64,000 bases of DNA from Streptomyces sp. AJS327 (GCF_013450295.1 NZ_SKBR01000002.1:682001-746000), one strand, 5' to 3'; shown: positions 27,165 through 36,472, numbered from the stretch's first letter. Numbers and translations are program-made. The notes: generated by a model from the sequence alone, not told the origin.

Positions 27165-28907
27165 ATGAGCACGGAACCCACCGACGCCGGTACGGCGGCC
27201 CAGTCCTCCGCCACCTCCGCCGTCCCCGCCGCCCCCGGTCCCGACGTCCCAGGTGTCGGGCACGTCGCTCACGTGACCGACGTGACTGACGTAACCGGCG
27301 TCACGGCGGACACCGTCCCCAGCGACGCGTTCCACGTCTTCGACACCACCCTGCGGGACGGCGCCCAGCGCGAGGGGATCAACCTCAGCGTCGCGGACAA
27401 GCTCGCCATCGCGCGGCACCTGGACGACTACGGCGTCGGGTTCATCGAGGGGGGCTGGCCCGGCGCCAACCCCCGGGACACCGAGTTCTTCGCCCGCGTC
27501 ACCCGGGAGGGCGGGTTCCGCAACGCCCAGATGGTGGCCTTCGGCGCCACCCGGCGCGCCGGGACCGCCGCCGCCGACGACCCGCAGCTGCGGGCGCTCG
27601 CCGACTCCGGCGCCCCCGTGGTGACCCTGGTCGCCAAGGCGCACGACCGGCACGTCGAGCTGGCGCTGCGCACCACCCTGGAGGAGAACCTCGCGATGGT
27701 GCGGGACTCGGTGGGCTACCTCCGGGAGCGGGGCCTGCGCGTCTTCGTCGACTGCGAGCACTTCTTCGACGGCTACCTGGCCAACCCCCACTACGCGAAG
27801 AGCGTGGTGCGCGCGGCCCACGAGGCGGGCGCCGAGGTGGCGGTGCTCTGCGACACCAACGGCGGCATGATCCCCGCCCGGATCCAGGCCGTCGTCCGCA
27901 CCGTCCTCGCGGACACCGGCGCCCGCCTCGGCATCCACGCCCAGGACGACACGGGCTGCGCGGTCGCCAACACCCTGGCCGCGGTGGACGCCGGGGCCAC
28001 CCACGTCCAGTGCACCGCCAACGGGTACGGCGAGCGGGTGGGCAACGCCAACCTCTTCCCCGTCGTGGCGGCGCTGGAGCTGAAGTACGGCATGCGGGTC
28101 CTCCCGCCGGGCGGACTGGCCGAGACGACCCGGGTCTCGCACGCCATCGCCGAGGTGGTCAACCTGACCCCCTCCACCCACCAGCCGTACGTCGGCACCT
28201 CCGCCTTCGCCCACAAGGCCGGGCTGCACGCCTCCGCGATCAAGGTGGACCCCGACCTCTACCAGCACATCGACCCGGAGCGGGTCGGCAACACCATGCG
28301 GATGCTGGTCTCCGACATGGCGGGCCGCGCCTCCGTCGAGCTGAAGGGCCGGGAGCTGGGGTACGACCTCGCCGCCCAGCCCGGACTCGCCGGACGGGTC
28401 GTCGAGCGGGTCAAGCAGCAGGAGCTGCGCGGCTACACCTACGAGGCCGCCGACGCCTCCTTCGAACTGCTGCTCCGGGACGAGGCGCACGAGGGTGCGG
28501 CCCCCCGGTTCTTCCGCGTCGAGTCCTGGCGGGCCATCGTCGAGCAGCGCCCCGACGGAGCGCCCCTCAACGAGGCCACCGTGAAGCTCTGGGCGAAGGG
28601 CGAGCGGATCGTGGTCACGGGCGAGGGCAACGGCCCGGTCGACGCCCTCGACCGGGCCCTGCGGATCGGGCTGGAGCGGCTGTACCCCGAACTGGCCCGG
28701 CTCGCCCTGGTCGACTACAAGGTGCGGATCCTGGAGGAGGGGCAGGGCACCTCCTCCACGACCCGCGTGCTGATCTCGACCAGCGACGGCAGCACGGAGT
28801 GGTCGACGGTCGGGGTGGGCGACAACGTCATCGCGGCGTCCTGGCAGGCGCTGGACGACGCCTACACTTACGGGCTGCTGCGCGCGGGCGTCGCCGCGCC
28901 CCAGTGA
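27165..28907 (+). CDS. cimA: Citramalate synthase
   Basis: This 580-aa DRE-TIM enzyme is predicted to condense pyruvate with acetyl-CoA to (R)-citramalate, giving 2-oxobutyrate for isoleucine without threonine. The catalytic core opens with FDTTLRDGAQREGINLSVAD. Later motifs are GFIEGGWPGANPRD, LCDTNGGMIP, GIHAQDDTGCAVAN and AHKAGLHASA. The C-terminal part (about 425-575) is the LeuA-type allosteric domain. GGWPGANP separates CimA from isopropylmalate synthases as I know the families. Residues 1-50 are low-complexity, with the repeat HVTDVTDVTGVT. AGGAG lies 12 bases before the ATG. An attenuator with Ile codons precedes it. Confidence 0.88.
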   Translation: MSTEPTDAGTAAQSSATSAVPAAPGPDVPGVGHVAHVTDVTDVTGVTADTVPSDAFHVFDTTLRDGAQREGINLSVADKLAIARHLDDYGVGFIEGGWPGANPRDTEFFARVTREGGFRNAQMVAFGATRRAGTAAADDPQLRALADSGAPVVTLVAKAHDRHVELALRTTLEENLAMVRDSVGYLRERGLRVFVDCEHFFDGYLANPHYAKSVVRAAHEAGAEVAVLCDTNGGMIPARIQAVVRTVLADTGARLGIHAQDDTGCAVANTLAAVDAGATHVQCTANGYGERVGNANLFPVVAALELKYGMRVLPPGGLAETTRVSHAIAEVVNLTPSTHQPYVGTSAFAHKAGLHASAIKVDPDLYQHIDPERVGNTMRMLVSDMAGRASVELKGRELGYDLAAQPGLAGRVVERVKQQELRGYTYEAADASFELLLRDEAHEGAAPRFFRVESWRAIVEQRPDGAPLNEATVKLWAKGERIVVTGEGNGPVDALDRALRIGLERLYPELARLALVDYKVRILEEGQGTSSTTRVLISTSDGSTEWSTVGVGDNVIAASWQALDDAYTYGLLRAGVAAPQ

Positions 28908-28922
28908 GCCGTGGGCTCCGCC

Positions 28923-28955
28923 CCTCCGGGTCCCGTGCGCCGCGGGACCCGGAGG
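28923..28955 (+). terminator. cimA terminator
   Basis: A perfect 13-bp stem (CCTCCGGGTCCCG, 28923-28935, with 28943-28955) closes a 7-nt loop, 15 bp after the stop. The rest of the gap to accB (28956-29238) shows only a possible -10 next to accB. Confidence 0.7.
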
Positions 28956-29226
28956 CGCGGCGTCTCTGGGCGGTCCGGGGCGGTCCGCGGGCGCTGCCCG
29001 GGGCGGTCCCCTGGCGGGTGACGCCGTCGCTCCGGGCCGCTGACCAGCGGCTAACGGTTCGGGGAGGCTGCGGGGGAGCTGTCGGGTCCCCACAGCGTCC
29101 GGCGCTCGTTATGCGGAGTATGACCGGATGGAGGGCCTCCGCTAAGCACGGTTCTGTCCAGCGCAGCCATGAATCCGGCACCGAGACTGTACGAATCTGA
29201 CGACGGCTTCCGGCATCGCTTTTTCG

Positions 29227-29232
29227 TAGGGT
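29227..29232 (+). promoter_or_regulatory. Putative -10 of accB (leaderless)
   Basis: TAGGGT lies 6 nt before the accB ATG and there is no Shine-Dalgarno sequence, suggesting the mRNA begins at the start codon. No -35 of normal spacing was found. Confidence 0.4.
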
Positions 29233-29238
29233 CTATAC

Positions 29239-30843
29239 ATGACCGATCTTTCTCAGCCGTCGCCGTCAGCGGATCAGGACGAAGCGGTGGCGCCGGACGC
29301 ACGGGGGCGCGTCGCCGAGCTGCACGCGATGCGGGCCGAGGTGCTGCGGGGGCCGAGCGACCGGGCGACGGCCGCGCAGCACGGCAAGGGGAAGCTGACC
29401 GCGCGGGAGCGCATCGCCCTCCTGCTCGACGAGGGCTCCTTCCAGGAGATGGAGCCCCTGCGGCGGCACCGCGCGACGGGGTTCGGTCTGGAGCACAACC
29501 GGCCCTACACCGACGGTGTGATCACCGGCTGGGGGACGGTCCACGGGCGCCAGGTCTTCGTCTACGCCCACGACTTCCGCGTCTTCGGCGGAGCGCTGGG
29601 CGAGGCGCACGCCAGCAAGATCCACAAGATCATGGACAAGGCGATCGCGGCGGGCGCTCCGCTGGTCTCGCTCAACGACGGCGCGGGGGCCCGGATCCAG
29701 GAGGGCGTCGCCGCGCTCGCCGGGTACGGCGGGATCTTCCAGCGCAACACCCGTGCCTCCGGGGTGATTCCGCAGATCTCGGTGATGCTGGGGCCGTGCG
29801 CCGGGGGCGCGGCCTACTCGCCCGCGCTGACCGACTTCGTGTTCATGGTGCGGGACACCTCGCAGATGTTCATCACCGGCCCGGACGTGGTCGAGGCGGT
29901 GACCGGCGCGCGGGTCTCGCAGAACGGCCTCGGTGGCGCGGACGTCCACGCGGAGACCTCCGGGGTCTGTCACTTCGCCTACGACGACGAGGAGTCGTGC
30001 CTGGAGGAGGTGCGCTACCTGCTCTCGCTGCTGCCCCGGAACAACCGCGAGAACCCGCCGGCCGAACCGGGCGACGACCCGGCCGACCGCCCCTGCGACG
30101 CGCTGCTCGACCTGGTGCCCGCCGACGGCAACCGGCCCTACGACATGCGTCGGGTGGTCGAGGAACTGGTCGACGACGGGGAGTTCCTGGAGGTCCACGA
30201 GCGCTGGGCGACCAACATCATCTGTGCCCTGGGGCGGATGGACGGCCAGGTGACCGGGGTCATCGCCAACCAGCCCCAGTCGCTGGCCGGAGTGCTGGAC
30301 ATCGAGGCGTCCGAGAAGGCCGCCCGCTTCGTGCAGATGTGTGACGCCTTCAACATCCCGTTGCTGACCCTGCTCGACGTGCCGGGCTTCCTGCCGGGCG
30401 TCGACCAGGAACACGGCGGCATCATCCGGCACGGCGCGAAGCTCCTCTACGCGTACTGCAACGCCACCGTCCCCCGGGTCTCGGTGGTGCTGCGCAAGGC
30501 GTACGGCGGCGCGTACATCGTGATGGACTCACAGTCCATCGGCGCGGACATCACCTACGCCTGGCCCACCAACGAGATCGCGGTGATGGGCGCCGAGGGC
30601 GCCGCGAACGTCATCTTCCGCAAGCAGATCGCCGCCGCCGACGACCCGGAGGCCATGCGCCGCCGGATGGTCAAGGAGTACAAGGCGGAGCTGATGCACC
30701 CGTACTACGCCGCCGAACGCGGCCTGGTGGACGACGTGATCGACCCGTCCGAGACCCGCCGGGTGCTCATCGACACCTTCGCGATGCTCCGCAGCAAGCA
30801 CGCGGATCTGCCCTCCCGCAAGCACGGCAACCCACCCCAGTAA
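29239..30843 (+). CDS. accB: Acyl-CoA carboxylase carboxyltransferase (beta) subunit
   Basis: This 534-aa biotin-dependent carboxyltransferase moves CO2 from carboxybiotin to acetyl-CoA or propionyl-CoA, giving malonyl- or methylmalonyl-CoA for fatty acids and polyketides. Two crotonase-like halves are seen. The N-half has GAPLVSLNDGAGARIQEGV and the oxyanion-loop GPCAGGAAYSPAL. The C-half has LLDVPGFLPGVDQEHGGIIRHGAKLLYA and RKAYGGAYIVMDS. The biotin-carrying alpha subunit is not in this window. The epsilon subunit gene follows 11 bp downstream, which separates this gene from the pccB paralogue that streptomycetes also carry. Confidence 0.92.
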   Translation: MTDLSQPSPSADQDEAVAPDARGRVAELHAMRAEVLRGPSDRATAAQHGKGKLTARERIALLLDEGSFQEMEPLRRHRATGFGLEHNRPYTDGVITGWGTVHGRQVFVYAHDFRVFGGALGEAHASKIHKIMDKAIAAGAPLVSLNDGAGARIQEGVAALAGYGGIFQRNTRASGVIPQISVMLGPCAGGAAYSPALTDFVFMVRDTSQMFITGPDVVEAVTGARVSQNGLGGADVHAETSGVCHFAYDDEESCLEEVRYLLSLLPRNNRENPPAEPGDDPADRPCDALLDLVPADGNRPYDMRRVVEELVDDGEFLEVHERWATNIICALGRMDGQVTGVIANQPQSLAGVLDIEASEKAARFVQMCDAFNIPLLTLLDVPGFLPGVDQEHGGIIRHGAKLLYAYCNATVPRVSVVLRKAYGGAYIVMDSQSIGADITYAWPTNEIAVMGAEGAANVIFRKQIAAADDPEAMRRRMVKEYKAELMHPYYAAERGLVDDVIDPSETRRVLIDTFAMLRSKHADLPSRKHGNPPQ

Positions 30844-30854
30844 TCGGAGTCATC

Positions 30855-31106
30855 GTGCCGCAGAGCCCGTCCCTTACCGAGAGCCGTCCCGAGACCGAGG
30901 GGACGATCCCGGCCCAGCCGATCCGCGTCGAGAAGGGCCACGCGAGCGAGGAGGAACTCGCCGCCGTGACCGCCCTGCTCCTCGCCCGTACCCACGCGCC
31001 CGCGCGGGCGGCGGACAACCGCCCGGCCAGCAAGCCGCGTTGGCGCCGTCTGGACAGCCACCACGGACACCACGGCTACCAGTCCCCGCGGAGCTGGCAC
31101 AGCTGA
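30855..31106 (+). CDS. accE: Acyl-CoA carboxylase epsilon subunit
   Basis: This 83-aa protein has the family pattern IRVEKGHASEEELAAVTALL in the middle and a conserved Trp near the C-terminus (PRWRRLDS...YQSPRSWHS). AccE stabilises and stimulates the alpha-beta complex in actinobacteria. Residues 1-20 and 48-70 are low-complexity. The GTG at 30855 has CGGAG 6 bases upstream, and the gene is translationally close to accB. Confidence 0.85.
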   Translation: MPQSPSLTESRPETEGTIPAQPIRVEKGHASEEELAAVTALLLARTHAPARAADNRPASKPRWRRLDSHHGHHGYQSPRSWHS

Positions 31107-31378
31107 GCGGCGGAGCCGCCCGCCGGGACCCCTGAACTCACCGCGCCAACTCACCGCGCCGTGGCCCAGGTTGGGCCGCCACGGAGCCCGGTTCCCGGCA
31201 CGGGCCGAGTCGGCGTCCGGGCGGGCCGGTGCGGACGGCGGGACCTCCTGCCGCCCCTCCGCCGGACCTCGTCGCCGGACGGGGGCGCAACGCACGAAGC
31301 GCGGGAGGGAGACTCGCTCCCGTCCCGCGCTGTGTGTTCTCGGGTACCGCAGTGCGCTCTCGCGTGCCTGAGCCGCGG

Positions 31379-31561
31379 TCAGTTGCCCGGCGCGTCCTCC
31401 AGGACGGTACGGCGCGGGTTGGCCGTGCTCGCGGGCAGGCCCTCCGCGCCGGACGCGGCGGACTCGTGCGGCCTGACGGTCAGTTCGTCCGCGTCGGAGA
31501 GGTGTGCCAGGGTGGTGCGGCGCGGGTTGGCGGTGCTCCGGATGGAGATGGTGGACTTCAC
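31379..31561 (-). CDS. 60-aa peptide with duplicated STANPRRT motif
   Basis: I do not recognise this gene. The GTG at 31561 has GAGG 11 bases upstream and the frame uses G/C third positions. The product begins MKSTISIRSTANPRRTTLAHL and ends ASTANPRRTVLEDAPGN; the octapeptide STANPRRT occurs at residues 9-16 and 45-52. The two coding copies differ at synonymous positions, so the protein motif rather than the DNA seems conserved. It has no Cys, signal peptide or membrane segment. It lies in a low-GC gap between accE and the first conservon, read away from the conservon. It could be a small regulatory or precursor peptide, but no modifying enzyme gene is adjacent. Confidence 0.45.
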   Translation of the reverse strand: MKSTISIRSTANPRRTTLAHLSDADELTVRPHESAASGAEGLPASTANPRRTVLEDAPGN

Positions 31562-32174
31562 GATCGCCCGTTCCTCACTCGGCTGCTGGTGTGTCGACTC
31601 TCGCTTGTCGATTCTCTGGAAAGTGTAAACGGTGAGAGTAGACGCGCCTTTCCCGCTCGCAGCGTGATGTAGACAACGCGGAGCGTGTGAGTTTGCTCAC
31701 GAGCTGCGGTCAAAAGCGACAATTGCCATCGCGTATCTCCCCCCGGAAATACGGGCGTTGTGGGCGTACCGCGCATTCCTCCGGCGTGCCGCCGCCGCGT
31801 GCCCCCGGGGTCCGGCGGTGGGGGTCAGGGTGAGCTGTAGGGGAAAGTCCGGAATTCCGGTCGGAGTTGTGCACGAGAGGTAGTCGTGCCGATCCGGGGA
31901 GTAGCGCCCTCCGGCGGGTTATCCACAGCCCTTGTTGGAGATCCCGCGCTGTGCTGGAATTCCACGGACCGCGCAGGACGCCTCCTCAGAGTTTCGACCC
32001 GGAGGCACCCCCGGCCGGCGCGCTGGGGGCGCAGATGCAGCGCACCGTGCGGCGGAGATGAGGGGACGAGCCGGTCACTGACGACCGACAGCGGGGGGCC
32101 TGGGAACCCCCACGACTCGATACCGTCCCTCCGTCGCAGGCGGGGGGACGCCTGGTCCAGAGGTTGCGACGCTA
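31562..32174 (+). promoter_or_regulatory. 613-bp control region of the first conservon
   Basis: This gene-free stretch is AT-rich for the genome, especially 31560-31760. A promoter candidate has TTGTTG (31932-31937), 17 bp, then TGGAAT (31955-31960) inside GTGCTGGAATTCCA (31951-31964), which recurs before the second conservon. The leader would be about 210 nt. An inverted repeat GTGAG-N4-CTCAC lies near 31687-31700. The minus-strand peptide promoter should also lie here (TACACT near 31624-31629 on the complement). Confidence 0.45.
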
Positions 32175-35100
32175 GTGCAGGGACGTTTCAAGAGGAACGG
32201 CAGCGCCGAGGGGTCCGGGGAGCCGGGAGGTTCGACCGACCGTGGCTCCTCCGCCGAGCGCGCCCAGGAGGGCGGCACCGCCGCCGGGCGCGAGGGCGGT
32301 AACACCGCCGAGGGCGCCGCCGCGGCGACGGCCGACGCCGCCAACGAGGCCGCGGTGAGCAGCGGTTCCCGGCTCGCCCTCCGCAACTGGCGCATCAGCA
32401 CCCGCCTGGTCTCGCTGTTGGCCCTGCCCGTCATCGCCGCCACCACGCTCGGCGGGATGCGGATCCACAGCTCCCTGAACAACGTCTCGCAGCTCGACAA
32501 CATGAAGCTGCTCACCGAGATGACCGAGCAGGCGACGGAGCTGGCCCAGGCACTCCAGGAGGAACGGGACCGCTCCGCGGGGCCGTTGGTGGCCACCAAG
32601 AACGCCAAGGACGACACCGTGGTCGGGCCGCGCGAGCGCACCGACCAGGCGTTCCAGGCGTTCAAGGAACGCACCGCCAGCATCGACGACACCGACAAGG
32701 CGATGGCCGGTGTCCAGACCACCGTGCTGGACATCACCCGCCAGCTGGGCACCATCAAGGACATCCGGGAACGCGCCTACACCAACGCCGCGTACACCTC
32801 GCAGACCGTCAACAGCTACAACCAGCTGATCTCCTCGCTGCTCTCGCTCTCCCAGGACATGGCGCAGGCGACCAGCAACTCCGAGATGATCCAGAGCACC
32901 CGCGCGCTGGCGGCCTTCTCCAGCGCCAAGGAGTTCGCCTCGATCCAGCGGGCCGTCATCTCGGCCGGCCTCGCCCGCCCCGGCGGTCCCGAACTCTCCG
33001 AGACCGACCGGCTGTACGCGCGTACCGCCATGGCCCGCGAGAACGCCGCCCTCGGCAGCTTCGAGCAGATCTACGGCGAGGAGCGCGCCGCCGGTCTGAT
33101 GGCCCCGCTGGACGGCGGCGTGGTCAACATCGTCACCGCCGACCAGTACCGCGAGCGGGTGCTCGACCATCCGGACGGCATCAAGCAGAAGCAGCGCTCC
33201 TACATGGACTGGATCGACCTCGACAAGTCCAAGCTGGAGGCCATGGGCAAGATCGAGGCCAGTCTGCTCTCGCAGATGGAGGAGCAGGCCCGCGAACTGC
33301 GCTCCGAGGCACAGCGGGAGGCGGTGGTCAACGGCGTCATCATCTTCCTCGTCCTCGGGATCTCGCTGGTGGGCGCCTTCGTGGTGGCCCGCTCGATGGT
33401 CAGCTCGCTGCGCCGCCTCCAGGACACCGCGCAGGAGGTGGCCCGGCAGCGGTTGCCCGAGCTGGGCAAGCAGATGTCCGAGGCCGAGCCGCAGGACGTC
33501 GACACCTCCGTCGAGTCCGTCGGCGTGCACAGCCGGGACGAGATCGGCAAGGTCGCCGCCGCCTTCGACGACGTGCACCGCGAGGCGGTCCGGCTCGCCG
33601 GTGAACAGGCCCTGCTGCGGGGCAACGTGAACGCGATGTTCACCAACCTCTCGCGCCGGAGCCAGGGGCTCATCCAGCGTCAGCTCTCCCTCATCTCCGA
33701 GCTGGAGTCCCGGGAGGCCGACCCGGACCAGCTCTCCTCGCTTTTCAAGCTGGACCACCTCGCCACGCGTATGCGCCGGAACGGCGAGAACCTGCTGGTG
33801 CTCGCCGGTGAGGAGCCCGGCCGCCGCTGGACCCGCCCGGTGCCGCTGGTGGACGTGTTGCGCGCCGCCGCCTCCGAGGTGGAGCAGTACGAGCGCATCG
33901 AACTCAACTCCGTCCCCTCTACGGAGGTCGCCGGCCGGGTCGTCAACGACCTCGTCCACCTGCTCGCCGAGCTGCTGGAGAACGCCACCTCGTTCTCCTC
34001 CCCGCAGACCAAGGTGAAGGTCACTGGGCACGCCCTGCCGGACGGCCGGGTGCTGATCGAGATCCACGACACCGGCATCGGCCTCTCTCCCGAGGACCTC
34101 TCCTCGATCAACGAGCGGCTCGCCAACCCGCCGACGGTCGATGTCTCGGTCTCCCGGCGCATGGGCCTCTTCGTGGTCGGGCGCCTCTCGCTGCGGCACG
34201 GCATCCGCATCCAACTGCGGCCCTCCGACTCCGGCGGCACCACCGCGTTGGTCATGCTGCCCGTCGACGTGGCCCAGGGCGGAGCCCAGGGCCCGCGCGG
34301 CAAGGGCGGCCCCGCCGGGGGAGCGGCCGGGAAGTCCGGTGGGCTCGCCGCCGCCCTCCAGCGCGGGCCGCAGGGCGGTCCGGGCGGCGGCAAGGGCGGC
34401 CTCAGCGGGCTGCACACCCGCGGTCAGGTCTCCGGCGGAGCGCCGCGCGCGGCGCTCACCGGAGGCGGGGAGCCGCAGGGCCAGCAGTCCGGCGCCACCA
34501 GCTTCTTCGGCGCCCCGCCGTCACCGCCCGCGCCCGGCGCGGCCCCCGGCGGCGCGTCCACGGGCGAGCGGCCGGGCGGCGCGGAGGCACGCCCCGCCGA
34601 CGTCCCTCCCGCGCTGCCCACCCGCGGTGGACCGGCCGGTGAGCTCCCCGGAGCGCCCGCGCACGGCGGCTCGGTGGCGAACGGCGCCGCCCCCGCGCGC
34701 CCCGGCCCCGGCGACACCGCCGAGTTCGCCCGTCCACAGGTGGGCGGCCCCGGCGACACCGGGCAGTTCGCCCGGCCGGAGACGGCCCCCGGCGACCTGC
34801 CCCGTGAGCCCCGGCCCAACGGCGTCGCGTCCGGCCCCGGCCACCCCGCCGCGCCGTCCGCCCCCGTCGCGGCCGACCACGACACCCCGCGCGGGCATGA
34901 GGAACCGGTGTCCGCCGGTCAGGGGCACCACGCCGAACCGGCGCGCTCCGGCGAGGAGTTCACGGACCCCGCGTTCGGTATCCCCGCCGGTCACGCCCCG
35001 GAGAACGCCTCGACGCCGATCTTCGAGTCGATGGAGTCGAGCTGGTTCCGCGACTCCTCGGGACACCCCTCCGGCGCCGTTCCCCAGCAGGCCCCGCCCG

Positions 35101-35567
35101 CCGGGCGGCTGGCCGAGCCGGGCCCGGCGCCGGGCCCGCCCCAGGCCCCGCGGGGGGCTTCCCCCGGCGGGCGGCCGGAGCAGGTGCCGCCGATGCCGCA
35201 GCGCCCGATGCCGCGGCGTCCGGTGCCCGGAGGTGGCGACGTGGGCGGCGGTGGCGCGCCGGAGTCCGGCTCCGGCGGCCGCTGGGGCGCCTCACCGAAC
35301 GACGAGAGCTGGCGTCAGGCCGAAGCGGTGCGGGAGCCCGCCGCGGGCGGGATCACGACCTCCGGCCTGCCGCGCCGGGTACCCCGGGCCAACCTCGTCG
35401 CCGGTACCGCGCAGCAGGAGCCAGCGGGCCCGTCCGGTCCGCAGGTGTCCCGTGCGCCCGATGACGTCCGCGGTCGGCTCACCAACCTCCGTCGCGGAAT
35501 CCAGCAGGGTCGGCAGGCCGGTACGGAAACACGCGGCACCGGCCCCACTTACCAGCAGGAGCGTTAG
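32175..35567 (+). CDS. cvnA: Conservon sensor protein CvnA (first copy)
   Basis: This 1130-aa sensor kinase-like membrane protein belongs to a conservon, a G-protein-linked signalling unit of actinobacteria. TM1 is near 78-98 (LVSLLALPVIAATTLGG). An extracytoplasmic helical sensor region with a NIT-type domain spans about 100-380, TM2 is near 387-405 (GVIIFLVLGISLVGAFVVA), and a HAMP-like linker follows. The pseudo-DHp helix contains LDHLATRMRRNGENLLVLAG. The ATPase has N-box DLVHLLAELLENATSFS (Asn603) and IHDTGIGLSPEDL. From about 705 the protein is Pro/Gly-rich and disordered, ending with a conserved GITTSGLPRRVPRANLV patch. The GTG at 32175 (MQGRFKRNGS) has GAGG upstream. Confidence 0.9.
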   Translation: MQGRFKRNGSAEGSGEPGGSTDRGSSAERAQEGGTAAGREGGNTAEGAAAATADAANEAAVSSGSRLALRNWRISTRLVSLLALPVIAATTLGGMRIHSSLNNVSQLDNMKLLTEMTEQATELAQALQEERDRSAGPLVATKNAKDDTVVGPRERTDQAFQAFKERTASIDDTDKAMAGVQTTVLDITRQLGTIKDIRERAYTNAAYTSQTVNSYNQLISSLLSLSQDMAQATSNSEMIQSTRALAAFSSAKEFASIQRAVISAGLARPGGPELSETDRLYARTAMARENAALGSFEQIYGEERAAGLMAPLDGGVVNIVTADQYRERVLDHPDGIKQKQRSYMDWIDLDKSKLEAMGKIEASLLSQMEEQARELRSEAQREAVVNGVIIFLVLGISLVGAFVVARSMVSSLRRLQDTAQEVARQRLPELGKQMSEAEPQDVDTSVESVGVHSRDEIGKVAAAFDDVHREAVRLAGEQALLRGNVNAMFTNLSRRSQGLIQRQLSLISELESREADPDQLSSLFKLDHLATRMRRNGENLLVLAGEEPGRRWTRPVPLVDVLRAAASEVEQYERIELNSVPSTEVAGRVVNDLVHLLAELLENATSFSSPQTKVKVTGHALPDGRVLIEIHDTGIGLSPEDLSSINERLANPPTVDVSVSRRMGLFVVGRLSLRHGIRIQLRPSDSGGTTALVMLPVDVAQGGAQGPRGKGGPAGGAAGKSGGLAAALQRGPQGGPGGGKGGLSGLHTRGQVSGGAPRAALTGGGEPQGQQSGATSFFGAPPSPPAPGAAPGGASTGERPGGAEARPADVPPALPTRGGPAGELPGAPAHGGSVANGAAPARPGPGDTAEFARPQVGGPGDTGQFARPETAPGDLPREPRPNGVASGPGHPAAPSAPVAADHDTPRGHEEPVSAGQGHHAEPARSGEEFTDPAFGIPAGHAPENASTPIFESMESSWFRDSSGHPSGAVPQQAPPAGRLAEPGPAPGPPQAPRGASPGGRPEQVPPMPQRPMPRRPVPGGGDVGGGGAPESGSGGRWGASPNDESWRQAEAVREPAAGGITTSGLPRRVPRANLVAGTAQQEPAGPSGPQVSRAPDDVRGRLTNLRRGIQQGRQAGTETRGTGPTYQQER

Positions 35568-35990
35568 TTGAGTCCGATGAGTCAGGCGGCGCAGAACCTC
35601 AACTGGTTGATCACCAATTTCGTGGAGAACACTCCGGGTGTCTCGCACACGGTGGTGGTCTCCGCCGACGGACTGCTGCTGGCGATGTCCGAGGGTTTCC
35701 CGCGTGATCGTGCTGATCAGTTGGCGGCGGTGGCCTCGGGGTTGACTTCGCTGACGGCGGGGGCGTCGCGGATCTTCGAGGGGGGTGGGGTGAACCAGAC
35801 GGTGGTGGAGATGGAGCGGGGGTTCCTGTTCATCATGTCGATCTCGGATGGTTCGTCGTTGGCGGTGCTCGCGCACCCGGAGGCCGATATCGGTCTGGTG
35901 GGGTACGAGATGGCGCTGCTCGTCGACCGCGCCGGTACCGTCCTCACCCCGGACGTACGCGCCGAACTACAGAGCAGCATCCTGAACTAG
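35568..35990 (+). CDS. cvnB: Conservon roadblock/LC7 protein CvnB (first copy)
   Basis: This 140-aa roadblock/LC7 protein (NLNWLITNFVENTPGVSHTV, VVSADGLLLAMSEGFPRD) probably forms a regulatory platform for the small GTPase CvnD. The TTG start follows the cvnA TAG immediately with AGGAG 6 bases upstream; an ATG three codons in is an alternative. Most of the gene (35574-35954) is identical to the second copy at 40711-41091. Unlike its neighbours it uses many T- or G-ending codons such as TTG, GGT and GAT. Confidence 0.92.
   Translation: MSPMSQAAQNLNWLITNFVENTPGVSHTVVVSADGLLLAMSEGFPRDRADQLAAVASGLTSLTAGASRIFEGGGVNQTVVEMERGFLFIMSISDGSSLAVLAHPEADIGLVGYEMALLVDRAGTVLTPDVRAELQSSILN
35574..35954 (+). 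repeat. 381-bp exact repeat, copy 1 (cvnB)
   Basis: These 381 bp within cvnB are identical to 40711-41091, while the flanking coding sequence diverges at once on both sides. Gene conversion between the two conservons is the simplest explanation. Confidence 0.9.
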
Positions 35991-36061
35991 CCCGACCGGC
36001 CCGGCCCCACCCGAGCCCCCACTGTCCGCCCGTCCCCACTGACGCCTCTTCCGGAGGACCC

Positions 36062-36472
36062 ATGACCCCGCCGCCCGCCTCGACCGGCCCGTACGGCGTG
36101 CCGCACTCATCACCGTACGGCGGTGAAGGTGACCAGCCGCTGGTGCGGCCGTACGCCATGACGGGCGGCCGGACCCGGCCGCGCTACCAGCTCGCCATCG
36201 AGGCGCTGGTGAGCACCAGCGCCGACCCCGTGCACCTCCAGGGGCTCCTCCCGGAACACCAGCGGATCTGTCACCTGTGCCGCGAGGTGAAGTCGGTGGC
36301 CGAGGTGTCGGCGCTGCTGGCCATTCCGCTGGGGGTGGCCCGGATTCTGGTGGCCGACCTGGCGGAGGCCGGGATGGTGGCGATACATCAGCCCGGCGGG
36401 GGCGCGGAGCCCGGCGGCACTCCGGACGTGACCTTGCTGGAAAGGGTGCTCAGTGGACTTCGGAAGCTCTAG
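36062..36472 (+). CDS. cvnC: Conservon DUF742 protein CvnC (first copy)
   Basis: This 136-aa DUF742 protein has a short variable N-terminus, then LVRPYAMTGGRTRPRYQLAIEAL, a winged-helix-like middle (LPEHQRICHLCREVKSVAEV) and the C-terminal TLLERVLSGLRKL. Family members act with CvnB and CvnD beneath the CvnA sensor. GGAGG precedes the ATG. Its last 20 bp overlap the start of cvnD. Confidence 0.9.
   Translation: MTPPPASTGPYGVPHSSPYGGEGDQPLVRPYAMTGGRTRPRYQLAIEALVSTSADPVHLQGLLPEHQRICHLCREVKSVAEVSALLAIPLGVARILVADLAEAGMVAIHQPGGGAEPGGTPDVTLLERVLSGLRKL

Noticed and set aside
31558..31776. 72-codon minus-strand frame upstream of the STANPRRT peptide
   Set aside because: It crosses the likely promoter, has no ribosome site and uses AT-rich codons unlike genes of this genome.
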